Part shown: one piece after another, positions 6,432-7,881 of the stretch | Position numbering within the stretch: position 1 is the stretch's first letter | Layout of the letters: the number at the start of each line of letters is the position of its first letter | DNA from: Bacillota bacterium | GTDB taxonomy: Bacteria; Bacillota; Clostridia; Lachnospirales; Bianqueaceae | Length of the DNA: 7,881 bases | Reading direction: 5' to 3' | Assembly (NCBI GenBank): GCA_017474705.1 | Contig: JAFVHC010000306.1 | Coordinates: 1-7,881, forward strand | Notes under the pieces: generated by a model | Database searches by the model: none | The model's input: only the letters and a program-made list of their open reading frames with translations | What the model was told of the DNA's origin: nothing | Program-made: the position numbers and the translations under genes

Positions 6432-7881
6432 TTATTTAAAGTTCAGCGTGCAGCTCATGGTCAGGGCGACTTCATTGCCGCCGGACACGGCCGTAGCATT
6501 CATGATGGATGTATCTTCATTCGCGACCCGGAACGGCGGGATCGATTCTTCTCCCGGCGGCAGCCTCAGGTTGTGGCTGTCGTCCCAGTTATAGGCCGTA
6601 CCGGAAAGCATGATGCGGTTTATATTGTTGCGCGCATCGATGCCTGTGCACATGACGGTCAGGTTCCCCTTGCCGGTCAGTTTCTTCTTCAGCACCTTGA
6701 ACCGGGTATCGGAGGCCGCCACATGGATGGTGTAATTGGCCCTGACACCGGGATACATGACTGCCCTAGGCGGAGTGATCTGGATCGTACCCACCTTCTT
6801 GCGTGCACCTTTGAAAACAGGTGTCGCATCACCCGGGTTCGGCTCACCGTCCACCATATAACGGGTATTGGAGATGATGACCTTCTTCGGCAGGACCTTG
6901 CGGCTCAGAATGAACCAGAGCAGCAGTGAGATGAGGGCGATGGCCGCAAAGATGGCCGTCATGATGACCCAGACAGGAAGGAGCTTGATGTTGAGCTTCG
7001 TATGATCCGTGGACTCGGTCGTTTCACCAAGCTCGTTGAGTGTCGAAGCCCTGACCTCCATTTTGTACTTGCCGAGCTTTACGCCATCTTTACTGAAGAT
7101 GATGCTGGCTTTCGATCCGACCGGATCTTTTTCGACGGTGCAGGGGATGTTATTGCCCTTCTTGTCCGCGATGACGACCTGGACGTCCAGGTTGTTCATC
7201 TCTTCCTCGGAAAGGGGTTCGCCGCCCATCAGCAGGGCCAGATCCATGCTGTATCCATCCAGCTCCGCTAAAGTGAAGCGTTCCTTGCTCTTATCGAGCT
7301 TGGCGGAAAGGCCTGTGACGTCATTCTCGATGTTGATGTTGATATCTGCTTCCGCTTCGGCCGTTCCGTGTCCCGGCGCCGTATACTGAGCCGTTACTTT
7401 CGCAGCAACGTCTCCGTCGCTGGTGTTCTCAGGATGAGAAGCATCCGGATAGCGCGGATAGATGTTGTAATGATCTCCCTCGCGCATCGCGTCGAACTTG
7501 ACGTCGGCGTCTGCCACTGTGACATCGAAGTCGATCTGGGCAACTTCGTCTTCTTTCATCTGCTCGCCGCCGTAGAAGAAGGTCACGACGAAAGGCGCTT
7601 CCTCCTCCAGCTGAGACAATTTGTACTTGCCGTCTTCAGCACCGCCGGAGACCTTGATCTCGAAGTCCTTGGCCGGGATCTCGATGGAAAAATCGAAGGA
7701 TGCTTCATCCGAAGCGGGATCGTGGTTCTGCTCTGTGTAAACAGCGGAAGCCTTGCCTGTGATCTCCGTTTTGCTGATCTTTTCAAAATCATCAGGGAAT
7801 CGCGGGATGATATTGTAATGATCTCCCTCGAGGACCGTTTCGAATTCCATGTCCTCCGAGGTGACCTCAAATTCCAGATCG
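6432..7881 (-). CDS. Single-pass membrane protein with ~115-residue Ig-like repeats, 5'-truncated by window edge
   Basis: The frame is open from the window edge to a TAA at 6434-6432, giving 482 visible residues. The first in-frame ATG (7850) is not the start, because the ten codons before it continue the repeat pattern. Counting from the window edge, residues 1-115, 116-230 and 231-302 are repeated beta-rich units; the first two share EGDHYNI, a PR[FY]PD motif, and a GGE element with an acidic stretch after it. One transmembrane helix follows (about 303-325, VWVIMTAIFAAIALISLLLW), then a basic RKVLPKK stretch that favours C-terminus-in topology. A cytoplasmic domain of about 155 residues, rich in alternating hydrophobic residues (probable beta sandwich), ends the protein. 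I infer the repeats are extracellular and that a signal peptide and perhaps a further domain lie upstream. It is the first gene here of a block containing a tubulin-like GTPase, so it may couple the cell surface to a cytoplasmic filament. No enzyme motif is visible. Confidence 0.85.
   Translation of the reverse strand, partial: DLEFEVTSEDMEFETVLEGDHYNIIPRFPDDFEKISKTEITGKASAVYTEQNHDPASDEASFDFSIEIPAKDFEIKVSGGAEDGKYKLSQLEEEAPFVVTFFYGGEQMKEDEVAQIDFDVTVADADVKFDAMREGDHYNIYPRYPDASHPENTSDGDVAAKVTAQYTAPGHGTAEAEADININIENDVTGLSAKLDKSKERFTLAELDGYSMDLALLMGGEPLSEEEMNNLDVQVVIADKKGNNIPCTVEKDPVGSKASIIFSKDGVKLGKYKMEVRASTLNELGETTESTDHTKLNIKLLPVWVIMTAIFAAIALISLLLWFILSRKVLPKKVIISNTRYMVDGEPNPGDATPVFKGARKKVGTIQITPPRAVMYPGVRANYTIHVAASDTRFKVLKKKLTGKGNLTVMCTGIDARNNINRIMLSGTAYNWDDSHNLRLPPGEESIPPFRVANEDTSIMNATAVSGGNEVALTMSCTLNFK
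7191..7881 (-). repeat. Two tandem ~115-codon protein repeats, with a shorter third unit following
   Basis: Unit 1 begins with DLEFEV at the window edge (7880), unit 2 with IDFDVTV (7535) and a diverged third with LDVQVVI (7190): a period of 115 codons. Units 1 and 2 share EGDHYNI-x-PR-[FY]-PD, a [AV]-x-YT motif near the middle, an acidic helix-like segment beginning [KF]-L-[SA]-x-L, and GGE followed by several Glu before the next unit. At DNA level the two copies have diverged, but an 18-base identity remains (7465-7482 and 7813-7830, offset 348 bp). The third unit lacks the EGDHYNI part and runs straight into the membrane segment. This is a repeated domain, consistent with an extracellular stalk, not a mobile repeat. 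More units may lie upstream. Confidence 0.8.

Noticed and set aside
4421..6439. 672-codon open frame on the plus strand opposite the tubulin-like GTPase
   Set aside because: It mirrors a real gene with strong GC-ending codon bias, its translation is a Val/Leu/Asp/Gly-rich string without domain motifs, and it lacks a convincing ribosome site. The minus-strand frame carries clear tubulin motifs.
7465..7830. CRISPR-like or mobile repeat from the shared 18-base string
   Set aside because: The two copies are 348 bp apart in the same reading frame and encode the same motif of a repeated protein domain.

Overview
The window carries one co-directional gene block on the minus strand, transcribed from high to low coordinates. 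In transcription order it holds: (1) the 3' part of a gene for a single-pass membrane protein built of about 115-residue beta-rich repeats (6432-7881, 5' end outside the window); (2) a very large FtsZ/tubulin-superfamily GTPase (2831-6376) whose frame is broken by a single in-frame TAG; (3) a 690-residue protein with a long cytoplasmic region, a two-helix membrane hairpin and a helical C-terminus (688-2760, TTG start); (4) a 206-residue polytopic membrane protein (78-698); and (5) possibly the first codons of a fifth gene (1-85), whose start overlaps the stop of gene 4. Spacers are 55 and 70 bp, and the third and fourth genes overlap by 11 bp. Each internal gene start has a strong Shine-Dalgarno sequence. 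No terminator or promoter is evident, so the block reads as an internal piece of one operon.

The organism is probably a Bacillota (Clostridia or a relative): strong GGAGG-type ribosome sites, a TTG start, moderately high GC by eye, and a Lys/Glu-rich tubulin-like protein of a type I associate with gut Firmicutes. This placement is an inference, not a demonstration.

The genes suggest a membrane-anchored tubulin-type filament system. A cytosolic tubulin-like GTPase has a helical C-terminal extension of about 825 residues. It is encoded with a surface-exposed Ig-like repeat protein that has its own cytoplasmic beta domain and two further membrane proteins that could act as membrane adaptors. 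The nearest published concept I know is the multicomponent membrane-remodelling system predicted around bacterial FtsZ-like families with von Willebrand A partners (Makarova and Koonin, 2010). I see no vWA domain in the visible part of gene 1, but its N-terminus is missing. The two downstream membrane proteins match no family I can name.

The most concrete anomaly is the TAG at codon 69 of the tubulin gene. It lies between the first glycine-rich loop (GVGGTGS) and the tubulin signature (SGGTGSG), both needed for one nucleotide site, while the remaining 1,112 codons are undamaged. It is one transition away from CAG (Gln), so a recent nonsense mutation or a base-call error is the simplest reading. 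Programmed readthrough is possible but unproven.
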